DNA of 64,000 nucleotides, taken from Rhynochetos jubatus (lineage: Eukaryota > Chordata > Aves > Eurypygiformes > Rhynochetidae). The notes beneath the pieces are model-generated. The model was not told where the DNA came from. It saw nothing but the letters and a program-made list of their open reading frames with translations, and made no database searches. Shown one piece after another: positions 1 through 46,667 of the stretch. The position numbers and the translations under genes are program-made. The stretch lies in the NCBI GenBank assembly GCA_027574665.1, contig CM050668.1, positions 4,284,001 through 4,348,000 on the forward strand. Reading direction: 5' to 3'. Within the stretch, counting starts at the first letter, position 1. Each line of letters starts with the position of its first letter.

Positions 1-3000
1 TTGTCATCCCGGATAACCCTAAACTGCCCGGGATTAGTTTGCGAATGCTGGTTTTTTACACTTCTGCAGCTCAGGTTTGACCGTGCAAGGAGATAGCAGC
101 TTCCCACCTCCGGCCCCAGGCGGGAGTTACACCAAGCAGGTGACGGCTGAGCTTGCGTTAAAACAACCCGGCAAAGCCGTGGGCGGTTGCGCGCTCCGGC
201 AGTTTTGCGGGGCGCTGGTGACGTGCGGCGGTGCCGGCTGTCACCAGGGCTGAAGCAGAGCAGACATCCCTCCGGGATGGGATCCTTCCAGTGCAGCCAG
301 TCCTGGGAAAGGCAGCCAGTTATAATAACAATTTATTCTGCCCGGTGTCTTGTGGGACGGTGGAAGGATCCCAGAGCAGCCCTGCCCGGGTTCCTGCTTT
401 ATGTCACAGGATGGGAACTGATCTCCCAATGGGGGAGATTTTAGGGGTTTTCTTACCCTTTCACTGCTTTTTTGGGCCCTTTTTCTTGCCTGTCAGGAAA
501 GTCCAAGAATTGGATGTGTACCTTGGTTTACCCATTTCCCCTTCCCTGCACACAGAAAAAGAAATTAAAGGTAGGGCAAAAACATAATTAAATGAATCTA
601 CAACATAGAAATTCATCTTGAAGGAAGTTATTTGGAGCAGAGAGCTGGGCCTGGGCATGATGCTCATCGTTATCCCCCATGGTAGGCACCGTGCTGTTAC
701 CCTTCCCACATCACTCGGTGGCAGATGTGTTTCCTGTAAGGGAAATCTCATTTTTCCCTAAGAGAGCTCCTGAAGTGGTGGAGAAAATGGTAATTTGGTG
801 TTCATCTTGCAAGGTGCTTGCTGTTGTGGGTCACACACCGGGTCTGTGTGTTCACCGGGGTTTGCTTTGCTGTGTGCTGGCCTGGGAGAAAGTGTCGTCT
901 TGTGCCTCAGTTTCCCCGAAAGCAGGGTGGGATGTGGTAGCTCAATGTGCGATGGAGGAACGCTGGCTGCTGTAGGGCTGGGCTGCTCCGGGGAGTTCTG
1001 ATCCTGTTACAGCAGGAAAAACTCGAGCATTGCCTTAAAGCGACCCCGACACCACCCTGTCGCATTTTATTTGTTTGCCTTGGCCTGGAAAGCGAGGCAG
1101 GGTCTCCCCAAGGGCACAAAGGCTGTTGCAGAGCTCCGGGACAGCAGCCTGCACCCGCGTTGCCTTGCTCATGGGTGGCACCCGTGTTTATTTACCTTTT
1201 CATCACCTGATTACCGTGTCCTGCCATGTTGCAGGCGCCAGCCCGCGAGCTGCCAGCCCTGTTTGAGTTGGCAGAAGTTGGAGATTAACCTCTGGCTAAA
1301 ATAGCCCGACGCGAGTCTCTCGTCAGCCCGGGGTGGCTGGGCTTGTTCCGTACCCTTAGAGCATCTCCTATCGATACTTCGTGGTGGAGCCAGGGCTCCC
1401 TGCCCTGCTCAATAAGGCAGGGAAGAGCATGCCCTTCCGCTGGTGGGAATGGTCTTGTTACCTCCAGGGGTTGCCACCAAGCACCCATCACCCTCCACTT
1501 TCTTGCCTCTGCTCTCCAAAGCCGTGATGCAGAAGAGCAGGAGCAGAGAAACTGCGGATACGTGTCTGCAAGCTGCAGGTCCCACACCAGGCTGCTCAGC
1601 TTGGGAAGCTGAAAATTTATGGTGTGAGTGGGCAGCCCTGTTTTGGGATACTCTGAGCAACCATTATCGCCTTCTGCCCTTGGTGGTGTTCCTGCACTTG
1701 CCTGCCGGCTGTATCGGGGGGCTTGAGCACAGAGCAGGATCCCTGGGCTGAGCTCTGCGCCACCCACCGAAGAAAGTGGCTATCCAGGTGCCAGCCAGGA
1801 GTTTCCATTTCACCGTGTTGTCCCAAGGAAATTGCAGATTTGGGCTTTCTCTGGTTCTTGGCCTGCGGCAGGTTTCCCAGCCGGGTGGGACACGGCAGTG
1901 CCACAGCTCGGCAGAGCGGGGCCAGCTCTGCTGCCTGGCCTGGTGCCATGGGGCTGACCCATGTAAAATTGGGTTTTGATGAGCATCAAACCCTCTTATT
2001 TCTAGCGAGACATTGGCAGTGAGAGGGGGAGCCTTCAACCTCACACATTCCGGTTTTCTGGTGGGTTTTGAGCAATGTGAGTTTATTGTGACTTGCTGCC
2101 TTTTTTCTCTGGGTATTTGGGGCAAAATGGGTGCTGAGCTGCCACGTGAAGGGCGGTGGAAGGAGTCATTGGTGGCAGGGGAGGTGCCTGGTTCTCAGTA
2201 TACTCAAAATCGGGTTTTTTTGAGGGAGGCGCCTGCAGCAGCATCGCTAATGTTTGAGGTTTGGTGACCGCGATGGCATAGTGTCACTCTGCCACCAGCG
2301 GTATTTCGGCTGGCTGCTCCGCTGCACGTGTTTCCTCCCGAGTTCATGGAAACCCGTTTTCGTGCTGTAATCAAGAGCTCATGCAAAGTCCCTGCTCTGC
2401 AAACGGCATCGCTGTGGCTCTTCAGGCAAGCGCTAAGAGGACCGTGGTGTTTTGGGTGGCTGCTTGGGGTGGAAAGTCACCCCTGGGCACACCAGCAGAG
2501 CGGAGACCTGTGGGAGCCACCTCCCTCAGGACACCCGCCTGCCCCAGCCCTCTCACCTCGCACGTTCGCACCCTTAAAATGGAGCCTGGATGGAAATAGC
2601 AGCAGCAGATCTCTTCTACTTTTAATTTTGGTGGCTCTCTGGGCCGGGGAGAGGAAGATGGGGGTGGAGAGGAGCTGGCTGCGAAAGGGAGAAGAGCCAC
2701 TTTCCTTCTGACACGCTCTGCAGAGGGATTTGAAACACTGAAACCACTCCAAGATGATAATTTTTTTGCTATAAGAATAATTATAGGCATTACGTACTGC
2801 TCTGTCTGCTCCTCGCTGTGGCAGGGGATTGGTATATCCTTATCTGGGAGGGATGATCTTTAGGGCTTTTCCAGCCTAAACAACTCTATGATTCTACGAT
2901 ATGGGCTTAACAAGAACCCACAGTAAGTGTCTCTGAGCACCGAGGAGCTGGTGCAGTTTGAGATGTAAACACGTTCAGGCTTCTTGTTTTCACTGGTGTG

Positions 3001-4644
3001 TTCAGTGAAGGTGGGTTTGGTTTTTTTTTTTTTCATTTCTCTGAATGAAAATAGATGAAGGAAAACAGCCAAGCAGGTTTCGCTTCCTGCTCTTGCTCAG
3101 GGCTCTGTGCTGGGGTGCTCAGAGACACCCCGTGTTGGGCCGAGTGACGGGGCATCGAGCGTGTCCACTTTGCGCCAGTTCCTCTTGAATATCAGTCGAT
3201 CTCTTATTCCCTTCCAGAAATGGCAGGAGTTGGAGGGGCATCCCATTTAATTATCCCCCTGTGGGGCACAGAAGTAGGTGGCAGGCAGCAGAGGCTTTGG
3301 GACCGCAATCTGGGAGGTTTCTGCTTGAGTTTTCCCCGTTGGGAGGTTTGGGGTTGGGGGTTTCTATCTGGTCCCCTCCTGCCCCCGGAACACCAAAGGA
3401 CAGGGGCAGCGGGTACCCACTGCCGCCTCCACCCTTGTGTTTCACAGGGTGCAGTGGCAGTGCCTGGTGCCGTGTCACCTCGGTGCTGGTACCCTGCTGT
3501 CCTTGCAGTGCCGGGCAGTGCCTTTGGGCCACCAGCACAGCTCTCCTGGGGGTTTGCTGGTGCATGGCTCCGGCTTCGGTTTCTCCATCTCCAGCACACT
3601 CTGCTGTGTTCAGCAAATCCTGGATTTCCTTTTCCATTAGACAGCTGCAGTGTCGGTATTTCCCCACCTTGGGCATCTGGCAGAGGATTTGGTCTGACTG
3701 CCAGCTCCCCTGGGAAGCTGCTCTGCGGGCAGCCAAAGGGCTCACCCCAAATATGGAAACAGTGGGTGCAAACGGAGACACCCACCCATGTCAGCACCCA
3801 CCAGCAGCCAAAACTGGGACGGTCACTCCTGAGCCCTCCCTGCGTGCAGGACCTTGCAGCCCGTGGCCAAACCTTGCCCAGGACAGGCCCACCACGCCCA
3901 TCACTGCACGGGTGAGGAAGCAGGAGCGATGCCCTTGGTGGGGCCGGAGTTGGTGCATGGCACAACTGTGGGACCCTTTGGTGGCTGTGGGGAGTGAAGG
4001 TCATGGGAGTCTCGGGGAGACCAAGGCACGTGCTTGGGAGCCCTTGGGGTTTTTCCAGGTTGTGCAGATGGCTGGGCTCTGGTTTGGCTGAAGGGTCTGC
4101 ACCCACCGTGGTGGATCAGGGAGGATGGCTTGGACCAGCTGAACTTTGGCTTTGGATTTCTTTCCTAGAGCATTGCAGGCTGTAAAGTACAACCGATTAA
4201 TAGGAAACGCGGTCTGAAAGTTACGGTCCCCAGCGGGTCCGTATGGGGTTTCTGGCAGGGCATTTTATGGGATGGTTGGACCTCTGTGTCCTGGATTTGG
4301 AGAGGTCAGCTCCTGAGGATGCTCAGCCCGTCAGAGGGTGAGTATTTTTTGGGCAGGCTGTGTGAAGGAATAAATGCTGCCGGAGCCAGTTGCAGCAGGG
4401 AAATGATGCTTCCCTGGAGCGGGGAGCACCCAGTGCTTACTGCTGCCAGACTGCGAAGTCTGAGGACAAGCTGTCTTGATGTGGGAATATGTGAAGGACA
4501 AGTTGCATTTTGGAGTACTGAAAGGACTGTTGGAGTCTCAGGGAAGGGATTGCCAGTGTGGTTCCAAATCATTAATTAATCTTTTTATTTTTATTGTTTT
4601 TTACTTTCTGTTACGCGTGCTGGGCTGTCAATGGAAACCCTCAG
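1..4644 (+). other. ATP2A3: ATP2A3 intron 1 (3' part), no exon found
   Basis: I found no segment that could encode the SERCA N-terminus ending in the usual YGPN before exon 2, so the start codon lies upstream. About 130-250 is CpG-rich, as expected near the edge of a promoter island. One CR1 fragment sits near 2815-2901. The long open frames between 3204 and 4106 on both strands reflect GC-rich sequence with few stops. Nothing else is recognisable. Confidence 0.75.
2815..2901 (+). mobile_element. CR1 LINE 3'-end fragment
   Basis: The segment follows the typical CR1 3' end: a 'gatgatcttta' block, a 'ttttccagcctaaa' block, then the terminal 'ctatgattctacgat' direct-repeat tail. It is heavily diverged and 5'-truncated, as most CR1 copies are. 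It lies in intron 1 of ATP2A3 in sense orientation. The left boundary is approximate. Confidence 0.75.
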
Positions 4645-38650
<34,006 letters not shown>

Positions 38651-41600
38651 ATGACACGAAGGAAACGCTCCTAACTAAAGGATCCCTAACTTGTAACTCA
38701 GACTGAAGTCTTGCATGCGTGACCATCGCTAGAAACCAGCAGGACATGCATGTGTCCGACTATCAGACAAATGCGGGTGAATCGTCGAAAAGAAAAATAC
38801 TGATTTTGTTTTGTTTCGTAGCTTTCTTTTTCCTGTACATAAGAGTGCAATTACTGGACAGCTGGCGTAGGGTTTGGGGACGGAGCTGTGTGGCCCTGGG
38901 TCATCGGAACACAGTTTCTGGAGGATTTGTTCCTGCAAAATTTGAGACCCTCTTTCCAATTTTCACCCTGACGGGGTGAGCTCAGGCAAGGCGTCCTTCA
39001 CGGGAGATCAGTGCGGGGAGTCGGGATTTTAGGCAATAGACTGAGCGTCGCCCAGCCGGGCGGGATGCGCGAGGGCAGCTCGTGGGGCCAGGGAGTGCTT
39101 GGCGGTGGGCGAGGGCAGGGGAGGGAGGCAAGGGGGCTGCAGGTTGGGGTTGCCGACCCTCGATGTTGTCCATGTTGTCGGTGGGTACATCGCTCTGCTC
39201 CGGTAGCCGCAGTGCCTGCCGGCTGCAGCAGCTGAAAGCGGCTTCATGGTGTGATCACGGTGATGTGGATCTCACGGGCGTGTGGTGAAGTGTCGAGGTT
39301 GGGTGTGCACGGTGGTAGGTGAAGTTGTCCCTATTTATCACGCTGCCCTTTTGATCCCCATGTTGTGGAAAGCCCTGCACCTTCTCAGGCTCATCTGACA
39401 CCAAAGCGTGATGTAGTCTTGTCTGTTCTCCCCCGTCCGCCGTCTGGTTAGATCCCATCTGCTCTCTTTAAGCCATAGCTGTCTTCCTCGCAGGGACAAC
39501 CGTTTAGCATGGGGATGACTGACTTTGCGTTCCTCATGCCTACTGCTCCCTCCTGGTCACACTTTCTGTACTCACTTGGTTTTTAACTATTTCCCTAGCA
39601 GGAGTAGAGGTTCAGTCCTTAGGAGCACATCCATGAGTTCATGTCCTCTGCTTGGAGGACGTTGCTGTCTTGCACAGGGCATCCTTGACACCAGTGATCC
39701 GCCTTCGAGACGGGAATGAATGTATGCTTGTACATAACGTAGTCCTCCTCCGTGAGCGGTGTTTGTCATGGCATCCCTTTTTATAAGGCACCAACTTTAT
39801 TGTATCCTCTTAGGATTTTGCTGCAACAAGAGTGACATGCTGCAGCAAGAGTGTGTGGATCAGGAGTGGATTTTGGGATCCACCAAACTGATCTTTCTGC
39901 ATTGAGCAGTGTCAGCTGAGGAGCTGATAGTGGGTGGTTTCTTCTCCAGCTCTCCAAATCCCCACTCCTCTTTTCCTCACGTTCCCCATCATCCTGATAT
40001 TTAGTTAGCCAGACCCTATATCTTTAATTTCTCTTAAATTCCATCAACAGCACCAGAGCCGGGTTTTGGATAACATTTTGCTCCTTTGCTGTTGGAGTTT
40101 TTCTTTTTGCCTCTTAAAAGCTTCCAGTGCTTTTCCATTTCTCTTTCACCTGGGCAAGAGCTACTCTTCCTCTGTACAGTAGGTGCCAAACATCATCCTT
40201 CCTTTCTTTTCTCCATCACCAGCATTGAAGACGAGCAGAGCCCCCAGACCAATGGGAATGTACAGACTTGTTATACTACTGAGCTGATTTAATTGTACAG
40301 AAAACCTTGCATGAAATGTTGTTACTGTATTTAATATATAATGTATTCAAGGAATTTTAATATGGAGCTCTTTAAAATGATCTTTATAGATACTCTGTGG
40401 TTAGAAGATCGTTGCTGATTTTTTTTTTAATATTATTATACTTTGTCTTGAAGAAGTTTTATTTTTCAAACATGTTACGTCTGATTGATTTAGTTGGTGA
40501 TCCCATAGGGCAACCAATTCCTCTCTAAAGATTTTCACCATGGATGACACTCACCCTGGCGCAGAGGACCAGGGCATGGCCCAGGTACTGATTAAGCCTT
40601 CAAAATAAGGTTTCAGTAAGACTAACGCCATAGGCGTGTTATTTGCCCTTCCCTGAAAGGGTGGATTTCACCTTGGTTTAGTACAGATCATCTCCAGCTC
40701 CCTGTGCAGGGAAAGAACCAGCAGGAATTTAATCCAGTACCAGCTCGGTGACTCATTGGAAATTGCTTCTGTGTTGCCCTGAGGCTGAAAACCAGTGTGG
40801 GAGAGGCTGGACCAAATTCAGAGCATCCCAGATCCGTTCATAGGGTCTAGTGGGGCTTCCACCTGCCCCATGGCATCTCCCTGGGACATGGTGGCCTTGG
40901 TCCATTATGCCTACAGGGGCCTGCTTGGTCCATCCACTCCATATTGCACTGCCCAAGTTCCACTGGTTTCCCTAGGCTGCGGGTCTGCTGGAGAATTTGT
41001 AATTTTACCCAGATGTATGTCTGTGGAAGAGTTTCTTGTGTAAAGGTCTGGTTCATGAGTACTGAATCATGGATGGGAGTCTCCAGTAAGGAGATGTAAA
41101 AGGTAAAAAGAAAAAAGACCTCTGGGTCAGAGCAGAGATGAAATAATGAAGTTTTAACTTGCTATTAAATTTCTGCTGGTAATTTTTGCTTGGTCTCACC
41201 TGACAGCAGAGAGATGGGGGTGGTTGTACCAGACGTCCTTCTGTACCTACTGACAGTCAGGCTATCTGTAGAGATGCTGAGTTGTTTCATTGCTGATGGG
41301 GGTGCCACGCTGCTGCAGGACTGGGCAATGTCGGTCTGTTTGTTTGCAGTCGTTGCGTTGCATTTGCGAGTTACCAACACCCCAGCCGTCACGGGTAAGA
41401 AACCAGAGCTTTGTCCCAGCCAAAGGCTTGTTCTTTCCAGCAGCAGTGAATTGCATTTGATTTTTTATTGTAAGCCTCTGGATCTGCCTAGAAAATCGCC
41501 CAGGAAACCTGCGCTAAGGCTGCCTGGAGCAAGCATCTCCCTTGCTGGGAGGGACCGTTTTGACATTTCCTCTTCTGAACGGTTGAACCACGTCCCTCTT

Positions 41601-43830
41601 TCCCCACCCCCATCCTTTCATTGCTTGTCCCCTCAGTGGTTAGGAGTACAAGTTTCACTCCACGCTTTCTGATCACAGAGGCTTATAGCTCAAATATTTT
41701 AATGAAGCAGAAAAACTATGCGTAGATCTAACTATTTTTCCTCTGTGCTTTGGTGAAGGGTCAGGATAAATCATGGAGTAGTTATTTATTGCGTGTATGC
41801 CACCAGCAGCGTGCTGGGCATTTTTACACTCGGGAGCATGCTCTTGTGCAAACTTGGAGATCGCAGAGCTGAGACCATCGCTTTGGGGTTGGGTCTTGTG
41901 TCTTACTGAGGCATCCGACTGTGCAATACAAGGGAGATGGACACTGGGTGGCTGTTTTGCTGAACAGCTTGTTAAAAAAGGCAGCTTAGGGGCAAAGCCT
42001 CCGGGATCCTTGCTTTTTTGACAACAGAGCCTAGGAATTATTTCCTTTTTTGTTTTATTTTGGTGGTGCTGCCTGGCACATTAAGAGTTTTTAATTAAAA
42101 CTTGGGTCTTTCCAGCAAGACCTTTAGCATCAGTGGGCTGCTGTGGCAGATCCTCCCCGTCTGGGGAAGCAGCAATGCAAGATGCACGGCAGAGGACACG
42201 CCGGGATGGCAGCATGGGGTTGTCCACGAGCACTTTATACTCCTTTCTCAGGGGCCAGGCACCGTGCTGGGCTACAGCCAAGGCGGGACGTGAGGGTCCC
42301 ACGTCCCTGGAGCGAGCACTCGGGGGGTCAGCTCTGGGCAGCAGCTGTGACAAGTCTTTTGTGCTGTTTTGGGGTGTTGTGTCATTGTGGCCAGGTGCTG
42401 GATGAGCTCTTCCCCCTGTGGTGCGTGATCCTGTCAGTTGGCGCATTGGAAAAGGGAAAAGAGAGATGCTCTTCAAAGCAAAGAAGTACCACATCCTATG
42501 TTTTATTTCTGTCAAATGGCCACTACATGGCTCAGGGTCTGGATGAGGTTTTTCATTTGCATGTTTGAGACTTTGGCACTGTGAAGATGTTGTACGTGTG
42601 TTTCTGCTGCTCTGCTCAGCCAAGGCTGGATGGTACCACTAGGCACTGGCAAAGTCAGGAGTAGGAGGAACAGGCTTCACTGGAGGGGCTGGGGCACTTC
42701 ATTCCTGTAACAGCACCAGGTTGAGGATTGGAGTGTCTGCTCACGGTGTGGGTGGCAGAAGTAGCCAGAGGAAGTACACCTCGGCAGCAGTTTGTGGTCC
42801 CTCTTTTGTACATCAGGTCGATGGCGCTGCTTCCCAGCCAGGGTCCTGCTCCACAAACGCTCCTCAAATAATTGCTGTGCAGGGGCTTGGGCTAATGCTG
42901 TCCTAGTTGGTGGGAGATGTTCATGAAGTTCAATGGCCTTGAGATCATGACACGCCTGAAACCCGAACACAGGAGTTCCCAATGCCAACTGCTAAGCCTC
43001 ACTGTGATTTTTGGTCCATACCTGGCATGGCCATCACCTTGTATAAATGATGCCAGGGATTTGGTGGTCCCTGTTCAGTTCCGCCTGGACTTGTTACCTT
43101 CACCTCTGCAGTGGCACTTGCTGGCACTTGCTTCTTGTCCCTGGCAGAGAGGCAGCCAGGGCTCGGGTTTGTGGGACAAGGCGAGCTTCACCCCGTGCAG
43201 AGCTTGCACGGCACAGTTTGGGTTGGGCTTCGCAGAGCTCCAGTGAGGGAGAGGGACACACAGGGTAAATTATGCTCCCTGGACCTGTCCTCTTGGTGCC
43301 ATTCAGCTGTTGGTATGAGTGGGGCATTAAATGAGCCTAAACGTGTGTGCACGTGGAGCGATGGGGACACGGGCACCGCCAGCTGGTGTCCGAGGTGGGT
43401 CAGTCTGGGTGCTTGGGACCAAGAGGAGGGCAACGGCTGAGCTGCCGGCGGGTCCCTTCGGTGGCGTCAATCGGGGAATATGCTGTTGTTTTTATATGAG
43501 ATGCCTGAACAGCCAAACCTAGAAATCTCTGAGTTTGCACTTCGTAGGGAAAGGTAATTCAGTTTATCTTGGGGGGGTGGGAGGGTGTTATCTGAGGGGT
43601 AGAACTGAAAGAAACAAGGTTTCCTATTTTATTATGAGAGATATTTTTCCACTAAATTACCGCTTCCGAAATGGTGTCCTATGTCCAACTGTAAATAGCC
43701 AGGTGTGCCGTGAAGACGTGGGAAGGCTCCTCGTGGTCACATCCATACAATCCACTCTGTTCCACAATATTGGGCTGATTTGTTTTATACTTACGAAATT
43801 ACAGAAATAAAAGCAATTTTACTGGATGGC
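38651..43830 (+). other. ATP2A3: ATP2A3 3' UTR and downstream sequence (extent uncertain)
   Basis: There is no further coding exon. The stretch 38700-40500 is AT-rich with T-runs and is typical of a vertebrate 3' UTR. A variant signal AATATA is at 40333-40338, ATTAAA is at 41164 and 42094, and the first canonical AATAAA with a strong GT/T-rich downstream element is at 43806. The mature 3' end could be at any of these; a 5 kb UTR would be long. Confidence 0.5.
43806..43811 (+). terminator. ATP2A3: AATAAA poly(A) signal, candidate distal 3' end of ATP2A3
   Basis: Canonical hexamer followed about 25 bases later by 'ggggtttttgtttggttta', the GT/T-rich downstream element expected after a cleavage site. 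It is the first canonical signal after the ATP2A3 stop codon. Assignment to ATP2A3 rather than to an unrelated transcript is inferred from strand and position. Confidence 0.55.
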
Positions 43831-46367
43831 TCTGGGGTTTTTGTTTGGTTTATTAATTGGGGGGGAATTTTTTCTCTTTTCTCACCCTGTTTGTGGCCAG
43901 TTTGGGGGACATTTAGGAGCCCATGGAGCTGTACGGGTGTGCCTGAGGGCATTCTTCAGCCGTAAAAGGAGTTGTGCTCACCAGATTGGGATTTCTTGTG
44001 GGTTTTCAGAGCAGCCAAACTAGAAATGGAGCTGAACTCGTCTCTGGCATGGGACGACAAAGGCAAAATGAAAGGAGTGGCATGATATAACTGTTGGGAA
44101 TTTTTTTAAGTACCAGCTAATTCGCACTCGGGGCACAAGAATACAAATAACAGTGCTAATTTTGACTATCCAGAATAGTCCTCACCTTATCTCCCCCAGC
44201 TGAGAGAGGAGGTTTAAATAAGCGCTGCAGTGACCTCTGCAAAAAAAATTTAATTAAATAAATAATAATTAAATAACTTGGCTTTCACTGGGGGGGTGGC
44301 ACAGGGCCTCAGGGCTGTGCATTTCCAGCTCTGCATTATCTGGAGCTCTGCTCACAGTCATGTTCCGAGTGGAAAATCCTGATGCAGCTGCAGGTCGTGT
44401 TTTGGAGCAAATCTGGGTTCATGGCAACATCTGCCCATGGGGTGTTTTTGCTGGGATGTGGCCCCGTGTGCCCCTTCCCAATGCTACGAGCAGGAGAAAG
44501 GGGCTGCACAGCGTAACCCAAAACCTTTACAACCCATTGTAAAGAGGGACGTGGGACACACAGGCAAATGCTGATTTTGGAAAGGGCCATTGCTTGGCCT
44601 CTTTCCAGACACAGGCCTGGTTTCCAGCACTGGTGCAGAAGGGCCATCACCGCCGTGGCTGGAGGTGACCTCAAGCCAGGCCCCCATACCAGCCGGCCCT
44701 GAGGATGCAGCGCTGTCTCAGCATGTAGCAGTAAAGGCAAAATCCCTCCAGATTCCCCATCTCATGTTGCAGCAGTCCGTGGAGCACTGGGGACCATAAC
44801 CACTGGTGCTATGCATGTCTTTCAGAGGTATGATTCAGAAAACAAGTGTTACTCCTCAAAAATCCTCCCAGGGGTCCCTGTGCCCCACGGCAAGTGTTTG
44901 GCTGCCCCACAGGAGGTGCATGTGATGTTCCCAGAGGCTACGATGGACCTTCAATACCCCCAGCATCTTGGGTTCATGTGTTTGCCTTGGCGTTGGCTAA
45001 ATCACCGTTGAGGTATTTCCAGGGAGGTATGTTGCTGCAGCAACCAGGGATGGAAATGCTGCTTCTGGGGGGTAAGTACCACCACAAACATCTGTCTGCA
45101 CCGGGGTGTTGCAGCGCGGGACGGGCACAGAGCAGAGCCAGCCCTGCTGGGAAGGAGCGAAGAGAGGTCAAGGACAAGTTAAAATTGGAAAGAAAACTGA
45201 ACATGCTGTTTCGTAGGACCTTGCTTGCTCTCATCTGCCAATTTTTTCCACCACCCGCCCCCCTTCCTATGGCCAGCGGGGCAGTGTGAGCATCTCCTCC
45301 AGCTGGTGGGGGCAAGGGGGTCCATGGTGGCCAAAATTTCTGGGAAGAGCCACCAACTTGCAGGGGCCTTTCCTGGTGACCTTGGCCACTGCAGGTCCCC
45401 TTTTCACCCACCGTCATATTTTAAATCTACTTGCCGCCGTGTTATTCCTCCCCATCCTCAGATTTGCAGCGTGCTGCACATTTTTGTGCTGAAATTCAGA
45501 GCTCCATGCTGGAAGCTGCCAAGCGTGAGTCTGGATTGTGTAATGAGCTGCTGCTTTTTTTTTTTTTCCCACCCAAGAAATTTTGGGAAAAGCAATGTCT
45601 GAGAGCCTGGAAAGACCTGGTAGCTTTTGTGCCTTCCACAGCTTTGCTTTCCTGGGTGTGGGTGGGCTTGAGCCCCATGCAGAGCCTTTCAGACCCCCCA
45701 CTCTTTATGCCCCGCAGCTCCTCCTTCCTGCAGGTCCGTGTCCCAGCTTGGATGCACTCACATTTCCAAATGTCTCCCTGAAACATACCCATTCTTTGCA
45801 TTTGTCTCTCAACAGCCCCAAGCAGAAGTTGAGTTTGCTTAACGAGTAGGGGGAAGGAGTTGCTTGTGCAGTCATGGACTGAATCCTGTGCTGAGCTCAC
45901 AGCAGCACTGCTGGGGACACCCTCAGTGGGTCACCAGCCCTCAATGCCCTTGGTGTCTGAGCCCAGCTGGAGCGGAAGGAGCTGCTGGATGAGGCCCAGC
46001 CCGGTGTTGGGGACCCCACAATGCTGGCTGACCCAGGAGAGCATTTGGACAATCTGGTCCTGGGACTTTGCAACCTCAGACACTAACCCAGGGGCCTTAG
46101 TGCCTCACCTGCTGTTGCTACTTCCATTCTGACCTCCTGTGGGCAGAGGAGATAGATGGGCTCATTTTCCTATCTTTCCCTGCGTGGTCCCACTCCCACC
46201 CAGCCCGGTCCCACATTTGCATGCTGCTGGAGTCAAGCCCAGCTCAGCACTTTCTCTGACCAGAGCAAACCCAGTGTCATTGCCCAGGACCTGCTGCAGC
46301 TGAGCTCAAGCTGCTGCTGCTCCTCCAGCAGCATCCACAGACTTTGCACCTTGTTACCACAGGCAGA

Positions 46368-46381
46368 CCCCCCCCCCCCCC
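46368..46381. repeat. C14 homopolymer
   Basis: Fourteen consecutive C followed by GGG. The minus strand therefore carries a long G-tract. Such tracts are unstable and prone to sequencing or assembly length error. Confidence 0.95.
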
Positions 46382-46615
46382 GGGCCTCCCGCCTCCTCTG
46401 CTTGAACGTGCCCCAGAGATGCAAAAATTGTTCAGAAGAAATGCCTGTGAGCGGACGGACAGCATGGTACCGGTTTGTTGTCTGGAGGAACCCAAGATGA
46501 AAACATTCCCAAGGTCACAGCTGCTGTACAGGCGTCTGCAGTTGGTTGTGGGTACCCCTCTGGGCTTACACACTACGCTTGTAAACCCCTGTTTCCACTA
46601 ATTAGGTTTTTCTTA

Positions 46616-46667
46616 TTTTTTTTTTTTAGTTGTTACAGTAATATATTTATTCTCACAGCAGTTTATT
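46616..46667 (-). terminator. Minus-strand double AATAAA followed by A12
   Basis: Reading the minus strand, AATAAA occurs at 46667-46662 and again at 46651-46646, then A12 at 46627-46616 about 18 bases further on. This is the arrangement of a polyadenylated transcript end or a retroposed cDNA tail. I recognise no gene on the minus strand upstream of it (46668-48100). It could be chance. Confidence 0.35.

Noticed and set aside
130..250. CpG-rich stretch as the ATP2A3 promoter or exon 1
   Set aside because: No coding match to the SERCA N-terminus and no donor in phase 1; it may be the island shore just downstream of exon 1.
3204..4106. Open frames of 276-300 codons on both strands
   Set aside because: GC-rich intron with few stops; low-complexity translations, no recognisable domain, and both strands open at once.
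42081..42623. Minus-strand open frame of 180 codons
   Set aside because: No family resemblance, and a plausible 3' UTR or flank of ATP2A3 lies on the other strand.
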